Shown here: positions 27,514 to 35,926 of the stretch, piece by piece
Numbering within the stretch: the first letter of the stretch is position 1
How the letters are laid out: each line of letters begins with the position of its first letter
From: Lysobacteraceae bacterium NML03-0222
Lineage (GTDB): Bacteria > Pseudomonadota > Gammaproteobacteria > Xanthomonadales > Xanthomonadaceae
Assembly (NCBI GenBank): GCA_002798195.1
Contig: NWQM01000016.1
Location: 124,001-188,000 of the forward strand
Reading direction: 5' to 3'
Length of the DNA stretch: 64,000 nt
Program-made: the position numbers and the translations under genes
Notes under the pieces: generated by a model
The model's database searches: none
Told to the model about the DNA's origin: nothing
Seen by the model: the letters and a program-made list of their open reading frames with translations, nothing else

Positions 27514-29341
27514 TACTCCTTTGCATCACAGCCTTTATAGTCACCCTTCGGCAAGGCCGCAGTTGAGCTGCGTCCCTGTGGCCCCAGCCACTGTTTCATG
27601 CTGGCCTTGAACTCAATCAGCCCCGGCGCGCCCAGTTCGATATTGTCCCCCTCCAGTTTGATATACGCCCCCTGGCATGCCAGAAGTACATGTTTGTTCG
27701 GGCTGTCGATCAATACCTCGGCCTGTGTGCTGCTCAGTTCCACATCCTGTTTTGCGTTCAATACGGCGCGGTTGTCATGCGCCCGCACGCTGCTGTAGCC
27801 ACTCGCTGCGTGCAGGGCAATACCGGTCTGGGTCACCGGCTTCCCCGCTCTGGCCGGGCTGCCGTGGCTGTAGAGCAAGACCCCGCCCACGCCGTCGCCA
27901 CCCGTACCCAGGTAAACGCATTGGCATCGCCCGGCGCATTGTCATCACCCCCGGGGTGGGCGGCGCCGCTGCTGGCATCGCGGCCGCGTTGCCAGACAAA
28001 TTGCACTTTGATGCGGTGGTCGCGGTCGCTGTATACCGGTTCGCCATCGCTCACCACAATCGCGCTTTGCAGGCCGTACACCCGTGGCTTGGGGTGGCGG
28101 CGCTGACCCTCCCCATCCACAAGGCTCGGCCGGTAAGGGCGACTCTGCGGCAGGCTGTGAAACTGGTTACGATAGAACGGCACGTCTGCATGATCCGGCA
28201 GGCTGGGCAAGCCAAGCCCGCTCAGGGCGGCTGGCAAGGCAAGGTCGCTCACCATCACCGGGCCCAGCCATTGCTCCAGTTGGTCGTGGATATCCGCTCC
28301 CAAGTTATTGCGCGCATGGTGTGCAACGCGCAAACACAGCTGCGGCTCGGGATGACGCGGATGATGCTGCAACGCAAACCGTCCACCCGGCGCCAGGCGC
28401 CGCCAACTGCCTTCGCCGCGACTGCGCAAGGCCGGTAATTGCAGGGCGTCCAAATGTTGCTGGGCGCGGCGTTCGCCTTCTATCCGGTCATGCCAGGCAT
28501 ATGGGCCGGCCGTATCTTGGTCGATGCCAATTACCGGAAGCTCAGGGGGGCTGGCGGCAGCGGCGGTTTGCCGACGCGCCTGCCGGTAATCCCAGCTGGC
28601 GCGCCGCACCTCCGCACTCACCCAGCGCCCCTGCAAGTCAAACCCTTGCACGCTGTCGGCACGCTCGGTCACATCGCTGCGGTGAAAACGCACATCACCC
28701 AAGGCGGTAAAGGCCTGGGTATCGTCCGCCAGCACCCAGGTGTGCTGCCCCAGACTGGGACTATCGGGCGCGCCCGTATGCTCAAACCAGAAGAATATCC
28801 CCTCTTCCGCCAACAGCCGGCTGACAAAAGCAAAGTCGCTTTCTTCATACTGCACCGTCAGGCTGCGACGCGCATAGCGACTGGCGTCTTGCAAAACCCA
28901 GCGCCAGGCCGGTTGCAATGCCGCGTAATCGGCCAACACGTCCTCGACAATCTCGATGACTGTCTTGTCCTGAAACACATAGCTATCCACCCGCTGATGC
29001 AGCCAGCTCAGCCAGGGTGCCAACTGCAAGCGGTAGCGGCTCAAGCCGCCGTTGCTGCCCAGACAGCTCGCCGCCAACACGCGCGCATGAAAAGGCCGAA
29101 GCCCATCGCTGCATTGCAGCTCCAGCAGCACCGGCTGGCCAATCAGCCCCGACAAATCCAAATCCGACTGCAGCGACAGTGCCAACAGCGAAAACGCAAA
29201 TCCCTCCCCGTCCACAGTTTCTTCGCCTGACCATTGCTCTGCCAGCAGTACATCCCGACCCAAGGGCGTATGCAGCCGCAATAACCGCTCATGATGGGTG
29301 ATAGTTGACAGTGCGGCCATCAATGTAGAAACACTCTGCAT
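27513..29341 (-). pseudogene. vgrG copy 1, broken by an 862-bp internal deletion
   Basis: The 5' part (29341 to about 27889) encodes a VgrG start, MQSVSTLMAALSTITHHERL, and about 484 residues that appear identical to vgrG copy 2 (35919-38642). It then jumps out of frame to the C-terminal tail (GGVLLYSHGSPARAG onward) and stops at 27833 in the shifted frame. The missing part corresponds to residues about 485-771 of copy 2, covering the needle and part of the DUF2345 region. The break lies in CCCGCCC (27882-27888), a 7-bp sequence found at both ends of the missing segment in copy 2. The tail frame remains open to 27513 but has no good start. A functional spike is not expected. Confidence 0.93.
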
Positions 29342-30675
29342 GGCGTACCTCGCTTCAAAACGCGGTCAATCGAAGAATAGCAACGCAAGCCACAACGACT
29401 GCGCCGCCTGGGGCGGGGCGATAAGCCCCGACCGGCTTAAGTGTGTTTGATGTTGTAAGAAAAACGACCGTGCTTGCCCGCACGCGCTTCAATCCGCGCA
29501 ATCCCGCCCCCCTCGGCCATCTGCACCAAAACCGCTTCGACAATCTCCGGCAACAGCGTGCCGTTCATACTGTGATCCACATTGCGCGCCCCTGAATCCA
29601 CCTCAGTACAACGCGCCAATACCGCCTCCACCAAGGCAGAATTCCAGGCAAAGTCTGCCTTGTGGTTCGCCGCTATCCGCTCACGGATACGTCCAAGCTT
29701 CAGCTCTATGATCCGTGCCAGGTTGTCATCATTAATCGGGTAATAAGGCACCACCTTCAATCGACCCAGAAAGGCTGGCTTGAAGTGCTTCATCAATACA
29801 GGCCGCAGCGCCTCCGCAAGTGCATCGGCAGTCGGTAAATCCTTATCCGCTTTGTTCAGGCAGGCCTGCATGATCTGAGCAGACCCTACATTGGATGTCA
29901 GAATGATGAGCGTATTGCGGAAGTCAATCTCCCGCCCTTCCGCATCTTCCATCATCCCCTTGTCAAATACCTGGAAGAACATCTCCAGAACGTCAGGATG
30001 CGCCTTCTCCACCTCATCCAGCAGTACAACGCTGTAAGGGTTGCGGCGCACCGCCTCGGTCAGCACACCGCCCTCGCCATAGCCTACATAGCCCGGGGGC
30101 GAGCCCTTAAGGCCAGACACGCTATGTGCCTCCTGGTACTCACTCATATTGATGGTAATCAGCTTGCGCTCGCCGCCATACAGAATATCCGCCAAGGCTA
30201 AAGCGGTTTCAGTCTTGCCTACGCCCGAAGGCCCCACAAAAAGAAATACCCCGCGCGGCTTGTTCGGGTCTTCCAGCTTGGCGGTCGCCGTACGTACCCG
30301 CTGCGCCACCGCCGCCAAAGCATGGTCTTGGCCAATAACCCGCTCTGCCAAAAGTGGCTGCAACTGCTGCACCGTGCGGATTTCATCTTTCACCATCCGA
30401 CCCAGCGGAATGCCTGTCCAGGCCGACACAATCTCGGCCACAACACTACCATCTACTTCCAGCGGCAACATCGGCTTGCTGCTTTGCAATGTACGCAACT
30501 CCGCCAACAAGGTCTGCATCTTGGCAGCTGACCCAGTCTCATCAGACTTGTCCGCTCCAGTGCGCTTTTTGCCCTTTGTCTTGCTTGCAGATGCCGTTTG
30601 CTTATCGCCACCGCCGACAGCTGCGGCTTCCATCTCAGCGCGCAGCTGAGTGATTTCATTGACCAAAGCCGCTTC
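27541..30675 (-). repeat. Left-arm direct repeat, copy 1 (clpV 3' end plus vgrG)
   Basis: This segment matches 35980-39976 in the same orientation. The spacing is 9301 bp across 27889-30675 and 8439 bp left of 27882, the difference being the 862-bp deletion. Matching stops abruptly at GCTTC (30671-30675) inside clpV and at the last codons of vgrG near 27541. The vgrG 5' half and the clpV-vgrG spacer looked identical on reading; base changes collect toward both ends. Confidence 0.95.
29437..30675 (-). pseudogene. clpV 3' fragment (duplicate of the clpV end)
   Basis: About 413 codons match the C-terminal part of ClpV (38738-39976), including the second Walker A motif GPSGVGKTETALAL and Walker B VVLLDEVEKAH. 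There is no first ATPase domain, N-domain or ribosome site; the only possible start is a TTG in unrelated sequence at 30684. Several base changes (for example ADKSDETGS against AGKPDETGS) mark it as the older or less constrained copy. It is best read as a recombination scar ahead of the duplicated vgrG. Confidence 0.92.
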
Positions 30676-30716
30676 GCCAGACAAGCTGATTTGCTAGGCT
30701 GGCTGTTTTCTTTCGG

Positions 30717-31814
30717 CTACAACTGACCAGTCCAAGCGTTTATTGTCATCCAAAAAAAAATCCCTCCATAAAGTATGGTGGACAATGTTGCAACTATCCA
30801 CCAACGGCGTTTGAGGTGCGGGAGTTTACCCGTCCATGCCAGTATTTCTTCTTCGGTGGGCGCTCGGGTTCGATAGGGATTTTCCCCCTCCCAGCCCAGG
30901 ACTTCACGAAGCTCTTCAGGATAATCAGGACGTGGCGCGGTGCGCTGTATCCAAAGCCAGCAGCGTTGCGACCAGTAATCTACCATGCCCCAAAAGCTGG
31001 TATAGAGGATGTTAAACAATCCTGGCTCCAGACGATGATGTTTATTCACAAAACCGCCAAGAACCCGGCGATCCATTAGCGCCAGATCGGCACGGCTATC
31101 CTGACATGAGGGCAATGGGTCTATCGCAGGCAACTGCTCTGGCGAGCCATCCATATAGATACGGATAAACTCCCATAGCGCCTCGGCGTCATGAGGCCGT
31201 GGCAAGGGCGGCGCGGGTAGCAACATTTTGCGGATATTACGGCTGCCTTCTTCCATATCCACCAATAGCAAATTATAAAAAGTGCTTGTGCCAGCAGCGG
31301 TAACCATCGTTCCAGCCTTTACCACGGGCGTGACTTTATCATAATCCAACCATTGCCAGCCTTGCCTTTTATCCATCCACCAATAAAATCGCCGCAGTGA
31401 CCGACTCAGCAATACTGGCGGCCCCAGCGGCTGCCGAGCGGAGCGATAGGCCAACAAAGCCAACCCCCCCACAAAAGAAGCAACAACAGAAAATATTATA
31501 ACTCCATTTATTAAAAAATAAAAATCCCCACTACAATTTATCAAGCAATCAAAAATAGATGAAAATAAAACACATACACCCAAAACAGCTCCCCAACCCC
31601 CATAAAAAAGCCACATCCCGCGCTCATCTTTTAGTTGCGCAGGGGAAAATTCGATAAAAGCCGGATTGACTTTCTCTATCTTCCCAACTGCTGCAGGCTT
31701 CTCCTCAGGCGGCTCCTGTCCCTTCTTTAAAAAATACCCCCAATAGCCATTCTTTTCTGGAAGCGTTTTCATCCCCAATAGCAGCTCACGAGCCAATTTA
31801 CCTGCTTTGCGCAT
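30717..31814 (-). CDS. DUF6708-like membrane protein, candidate immunity to VasX-like effector 2
   Basis: A 365-residue protein with two membrane helices near residues 73-92 and 104-128, a middle region containing ALWEFIRIYMDGSPEQLPAID, and a C-terminal hydrophobic helix (WIVATLSTILYGGIFFWM). Layout and the WEFIRxYM motif match the protein at 22695-23885 (WEYIRRYM), though overall they differ widely. The ATG at 31814 has GGAG five bases before it and overlaps the effector gene by 17 bp. An immunity role is inferred from position, membrane nature and the VasX/TsiV2 parallel. The clpV fragment begins about 40 bp downstream. Confidence 0.68.
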   Translation of the reverse strand: MRKAGKLARELLLGMKTLPEKNGYWGYFLKKGQEPPEEKPAAVGKIEKVNPAFIEFSPAQLKDERGMWLFYGGWGAVLGVCVLFSSIFDCLINCSGDFYFLINGVIIFSVVASFVGGLALLAYRSARQPLGPPVLLSRSLRRFYWWMDKRQGWQWLDYDKVTPVVKAGTMVTAAGTSTFYNLLLVDMEEGSRNIRKMLLPAPPLPRPHDAEALWEFIRIYMDGSPEQLPAIDPLPSCQDSRADLALMDRRVLGGFVNKHHRLEPGLFNILYTSFWGMVDYWSQRCWLWIQRTAPRPDYPEELREVLGWEGENPYRTRAPTEEEILAWTGKLPHLKRRWWIVATLSTILYGGIFFWMTINAWTGQL

Positions 31815-34800
31815 CTTTACTCCATCCAAATTTCAATACAGTCTTTAAGTCAGGATTTTGTTCCCTATCCGGACGATAGGTCAGAATCATGGCAAAATCT
31901 TTAACATCCTGGAATGGACCATCTTCACGCACGATTAATTCATGCAAAAAATTCCGCAAACCCACATGCCCACTGCCCAATTTACCTTTAATTCTTGCAG
32001 CCCCGCTGGCTTGATCCACTTCCAAACTCGGCTTGCCTTCCCCGCCGGTCAAGCGCACATGGGCGAGAAAGTGCGTGGGAGTTTCTTCCCCATTTTCAAA
32101 AACAAACTCAGACAACAACCTGAACACCCCATCCATCCTGCCAAACAACTGAACTTGCAAATCGCTCCCTACGCGATAAACAGGCAAATTAATATCATAA
32201 GAAGCTACATTTACTGTAGACATCGCAGTACTGCTAAGCTGGTCAAACCTTGCCTGAGCCACCCAAGTAACTCGCTGCAACTGACTCAGTTCATCAAGCA
32301 CCCCATTAAACGGAGGTACCGTGTTGCTTTTTGAATCCAGGAAAGGATTTCTTTCAAGAAAACTTCCAGAAATTGCTTGTCGCCTGCCGAACACGCCGTT
32401 ATCCAACCAGTATTCCAGCACCGATAGCTCTCTATCATCCGTACCAAAAGCCTGAATGGCCGAATAAATCGCTGCCCCAGTAAACGCCAGTGTCAGTAAA
32501 AACCAGCCCACAGGCCCCAGGCTGACCCCCAGTACAGTCGCAGTCCCGCCCCCTATCGCCAACGCCATCCCATATCCAGCGGCACTGCCTGCAACAACAG
32601 CGACTGCCGTACCCAAAGACCAATATGCTGAGTCGAAGTCATGCCTTTTATACTTATCAATGGCTCGATAAAAATGATAGACTCCCTCCACCACCCCAGC
32701 CAAAAAACCTATACGCGCAGCCAGTCTAGATGCTTCTTTACGCGAATTAGAAGTATGGGGCTGCCAAATATCTTTCATTGCAACGTATAGTTCTAGACCC
32801 GATGAGGTGGCCGCCAATGAAGCACTTAGCAGCTTGAGCGCCTCGCCTTTTTCTGCTTTCCCTTGGTAAAAAGCGACAAAACTACCATAAAGGCTTTGCG
32901 CCTGAAAAAGTAGGCTCATCGAGCTCAGCATAAAATCCGATCCAGCCTTAATCCTTATAAAATGATTTTTCAACATAGGATTCTCTGGCATAGCAGGCGA
33001 TGTAATCCTGGCATCGATTTCCTTCAAGCCAAACGCAGAAAGCGCAGCCGGATTAAATGCAACTCCCGTTTGCACCCGATTGATTACCCAAAACACGACG
33101 GATGCGGTCTCAGCTCGGTTAGCAGGAGCTGAGTATAATACGGCTCCACCGACATCCTGAGAAAGATGCCAGCCTTTTTTGAAATGGTTTCGGGTAGTCA
33201 TGTATTCCGGGCCAGTCATTACCGCTCCCACTCGTGCTGCTGGTTGGGGCACGACCTGAACTTTCCCGGTCGCAACCTCCATGATCCATTCGCGGATACG
33301 TCCCCATCCCCCATGAACGATGTGTGCGGTTGGTATAAGATCATCGCGGGTCAGACCGGTAATGGTGATGTTACGCAGCAATCGATGGTACTTTTCTGGA
33401 TTTCTTTGAAGCAAGTCTGCCATGACATTGGATGCCGTCTCGATTAATGCACTGGTTGCAGCATTAGCTGCACGCTGCCTGCGAATTTTTTGTCGAAATT
33501 CGTTGATTTTCTCAATCGACTCCATCTTGCCATCTGAGCCAACCAAAAGATCCGCTGTTATATCCTTAGCACCTTTAATCATGCTGACGCTTTGTCCCAA
33601 GTGGGATGGAGCTCTTCCCATAAAGGCAAGTATCGCCGTATTCTGCGCGGCCAATGCCCGCGCAAGCCAATTATTTTCATCGGTCTCCTCCCTATCCAGT
33701 ACCGGCTCCCAAACTTCTTCCCGCTCCACCTTTGTCAAACCTGAGCCAGATACGCACCAAGCCACCATTCCTTCAAAGTCAAGCGAACTATTATCAACAT
33801 TGCCGTCAAAATCCCATCGCATAATACAAGACAAGCGAGAAGAGTTCATATAACATACAAAGTCCTCACTGACTTCATCGGCTTTTTTCTTCAAATCTTT
33901 AAACTGCATTGATTCTTCCAGCGCCTCTCGCCAAGCAGCTTGATCAATATGGCGCAAATAACGCTCTGGCCCAAAGTTTCGATTCCAAAATGGCCCCGGA
34001 TTGGCCTCTGCGCTTTTGCGAATCCCCTCAATGACCTCTGCAACAACCCTCCGATGAGAACGCCCTTGATCCCCCACTCCTGATATTTCAGCCGCCTTTG
34101 CAGCAAACCTATTGCGGGAGTGATTAAGCTGCGCAGTGGCCCCCACATAATCATCAAGCACTAAAATGATGCCATCGGAATTTCCAAGCCCCTCACTCAT
34201 CCGCCTCATTTCCAATGCCAGCGCTTTACCTTGCCCTTCCTCACCCGGGAAAATTCCACGCGAATAAAGTGGCTCTATCAAATACTTGTCAAGCTCCCCA
34301 CGTATAGCATCATGCGCATAATCCATTACATAATTATGAATATCTTCTATCATACGCATCGCATTGATCTGCGAAGTATTAGCCCCCAATGCCCCACCCG
34401 AAGCCGCATATGCAACATTCAAATAAGTCATGCGCGCCTGACGTCGGCCATCCTTATCAGACGCATAATCCGCTAATACTTGCTCGCTCCAGCGATAGCG
34501 ACTGAAAGCAATCCAAACCTCTGGGGTTATTTGCGGGTCAAGCACAAATGTTTGTAGCGCGTATGAATTGTGCTCATTGCGAGAACAGGCAATTACAGCT
34601 TGCCCGGCATCCGGCATCTTTGCTACCGGTATTTGATACAAACAGCCATGCTGATCAACCAGATAACCTTGCCACTGCCTCCTGCCGGGATCAAAAATAT
34701 ATAAATAGCCCGATGGCAGGGCACGCATCGCGCTCCAGTGATACTTAAGGTCTTCCGATTTCAGCGCATTATCAAAAGCGCGAATAGTGTTGAAAAACCC

Positions 34801-34986
34801 CGTATTTAACCATATCCCTTCCGGATTATCCCTAATAGGTGTCTTGGGTAGGGGCCAAGAAACTACAGGAAGGATAGCGAGCCCTGATTTGACACAATTC
34901 GGACATTTTCCATCTGCTCGGGTGCGTCGACCAACAGCTGCTGCACGATTACGAGCTTCCACAATACTTGGACTTTCACCCGACAT
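31798..34986 (-). CDS. VasX-like (BTH_I2691-type) T6SS effector 2
   Basis: A 1062-residue protein with the same plan as effector 1. Near the N-terminus a CPNC pair (Cys28, Cys31) is followed by SAMRALPSGYLYIFDPGRRQ and YLVDQHGCLYQIPVA. The centre is long and helical. A hydrophobic cluster at about 720-880 includes LAARIGFLAGVVEGVYHFY and VAVVAGSAAGYGMALAIG. Unlike effector 1 it has a further soluble C-terminal domain of about 180 residues (RELSVLEYWLDNGVFGRRQ onward). It is predicted to form pores in the target membrane. It overlaps the adaptor gene by 11 bp and the DUF6708 gene by 17 bp. Base composition is more AT-rich than the core genes, fitting later acquisition. Confidence 0.82.
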   Translation of the reverse strand: MSGESPSIVEARNRAAAVGRRTRADGKCPNCVKSGLAILPVVSWPLPKTPIRDNPEGIWLNTGFFNTIRAFDNALKSEDLKYHWSAMRALPSGYLYIFDPGRRQWQGYLVDQHGCLYQIPVAKMPDAGQAVIACSRNEHNSYALQTFVLDPQITPEVWIAFSRYRWSEQVLADYASDKDGRRQARMTYLNVAYAASGGALGANTSQINAMRMIEDIHNYVMDYAHDAIRGELDKYLIEPLYSRGIFPGEEGQGKALALEMRRMSEGLGNSDGIILVLDDYVGATAQLNHSRNRFAAKAAEISGVGDQGRSHRRVVAEVIEGIRKSAEANPGPFWNRNFGPERYLRHIDQAAWREALEESMQFKDLKKKADEVSEDFVCYMNSSRLSCIMRWDFDGNVDNSSLDFEGMVAWCVSGSGLTKVEREEVWEPVLDREETDENNWLARALAAQNTAILAFMGRAPSHLGQSVSMIKGAKDITADLLVGSDGKMESIEKINEFRQKIRRQRAANAATSALIETASNVMADLLQRNPEKYHRLLRNITITGLTRDDLIPTAHIVHGGWGRIREWIMEVATGKVQVVPQPAARVGAVMTGPEYMTTRNHFKKGWHLSQDVGGAVLYSAPANRAETASVVFWVINRVQTGVAFNPAALSAFGLKEIDARITSPAMPENPMLKNHFIRIKAGSDFMLSSMSLLFQAQSLYGSFVAFYQGKAEKGEALKLLSASLAATSSGLELYVAMKDIWQPHTSNSRKEASRLAARIGFLAGVVEGVYHFYRAIDKYKRHDFDSAYWSLGTAVAVVAGSAAGYGMALAIGGGTATVLGVSLGPVGWFLLTLAFTGAAIYSAIQAFGTDDRELSVLEYWLDNGVFGRRQAISGSFLERNPFLDSKSNTVPPFNGVLDELSQLQRVTWVAQARFDQLSSTAMSTVNVASYDINLPVYRVGSDLQVQLFGRMDGVFRLLSEFVFENGEETPTHFLAHVRLTGGEGKPSLEVDQASGAARIKGKLGSGHVGLRNFLHELIVREDGPFQDVKDFAMILTYRPDREQNPDLKTVLKFGWSKDAQSR

Positions 34987-35926
34987 GACCTAGCTCCCGC
35001 ATGTATTCAAGATTTAAGGCAGGCGAAAAAGTCGCACACCTTTCACGTACTTGCGCCCAATCATCATCATTTAGCGTGGCAAGAGGCTGTATAGCTCCCA
35101 GCCTTGCTGCATGCGACTGCTTCATTAATGACTTAATTTGTGGGTCATCATCAAAGTTGGGATGAACCAAAAGGGCATGCAATGCAAATTCCACCAATGC
35201 TTCCGACGTTTCAAGTGCCCATCGCACATTACCCCGCCTAATTGCTAATAGTAACTGCAAGGCAAGTGCATCATCAGTCGCACAATAGCCAAGATCCTGC
35301 ATAACATCCAACACCGTATGAAAAACTTCCGCATGCCGCAAATTTTCAATCTGGTCTTGCCTTAAGGTGAACTCAAATCCCCTTGGCTGCTCTACCACTT
35401 CTTCTCCAGAAAGTGAATACGGCAGGCCTGAACGCCCAAGCCAAAGCCATTCCATGTCAGCGACAATAGCTTGTTTTTGTTGTGCGTCCAACAAAATTCG
35501 CAACAGGTCGAGCACACGCGGGTCCCAATTCCTGAAAATACGCGCCTTTCCATTCATGTACACCGTGGCATTATGAGACAAACGACTACGCAATACAGGC
35601 TTCTGCAAATCAGTAAATAGCCAACCACAAATTGGCCGCAACAACATACCTTCTTTTTGTCTCTTCGCCTGAGCAATAGCTTCATCCAACAATGGAGCAA
35701 GCCACCAATCTCTTCCCGGCTCTTTCAAAGGCAATAAGTAAGGTCGATACGCCCGCTGCATGTCAGGATGACTGATAGGAACATCAATCGCTTCAACTTC
35801 ATAGGCATGAGCATATTGCCTAGGGAATAGTTCCATATATGGATCAAAAACGGCATAAGCGTATTGATAACGAGCCATATAATCACATATACAGGCATAT
35901 ATTTGATTGGATAATTTTTCAAACAA
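34976..35926 (-). CDS. DUF4123 adaptor/chaperone for T6SS effector 2
   Basis: A protein of about 316 residues. The beginning has YQYAYAVFDPYMELFPRQY, then RDWWLAPLLDEAIAQAKRQ and ICGWLFTDLQKPVLRSRLS, the usual DUF4123 pattern of an N-terminal ligand-like domain with a conserved Trp-rich core. The likely start is TTG at 35926, set inside the vgrG stop region behind a G-rich ribosome site (GGGGGTGG); an ATG at 35983 in the same frame would place 57 bp deeper into vgrG. It should load VasX-like effector 2 on VgrG copy 2. It shares little obvious similarity with the adaptor at 26602-27513. Confidence 0.78.
   Translation of the reverse strand: MFEKLSNQIYACICDYMARYQYAYAVFDPYMELFPRQYAHAYEVEAIDVPISHPDMQRAYRPYLLPLKEPGRDWWLAPLLDEAIAQAKRQKEGMLLRPICGWLFTDLQKPVLRSRLSHNATVYMNGKARIFRNWDPRVLDLLRILLDAQQKQAIVADMEWLWLGRSGLPYSLSGEEVVEQPRGFEFTLRQDQIENLRHAEVFHTVLDVMQDLGYCATDDALALQLLLAIRRGNVRWALETSEALVEFALHALLVHPNFDDDPQIKSLMKQSHAARLGAIQPLATLNDDDWAQVRERCATFSPALNLEYMRELGHVG

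Noticed and set aside
29437..30684. A second functional ClpV-like ATPase of 415 residues
   Set aside because: It has only the second ATPase domain, begins in unrelated sequence with a TTG and no ribosome site, and matches the end of the complete clpV; read as a duplication scar.
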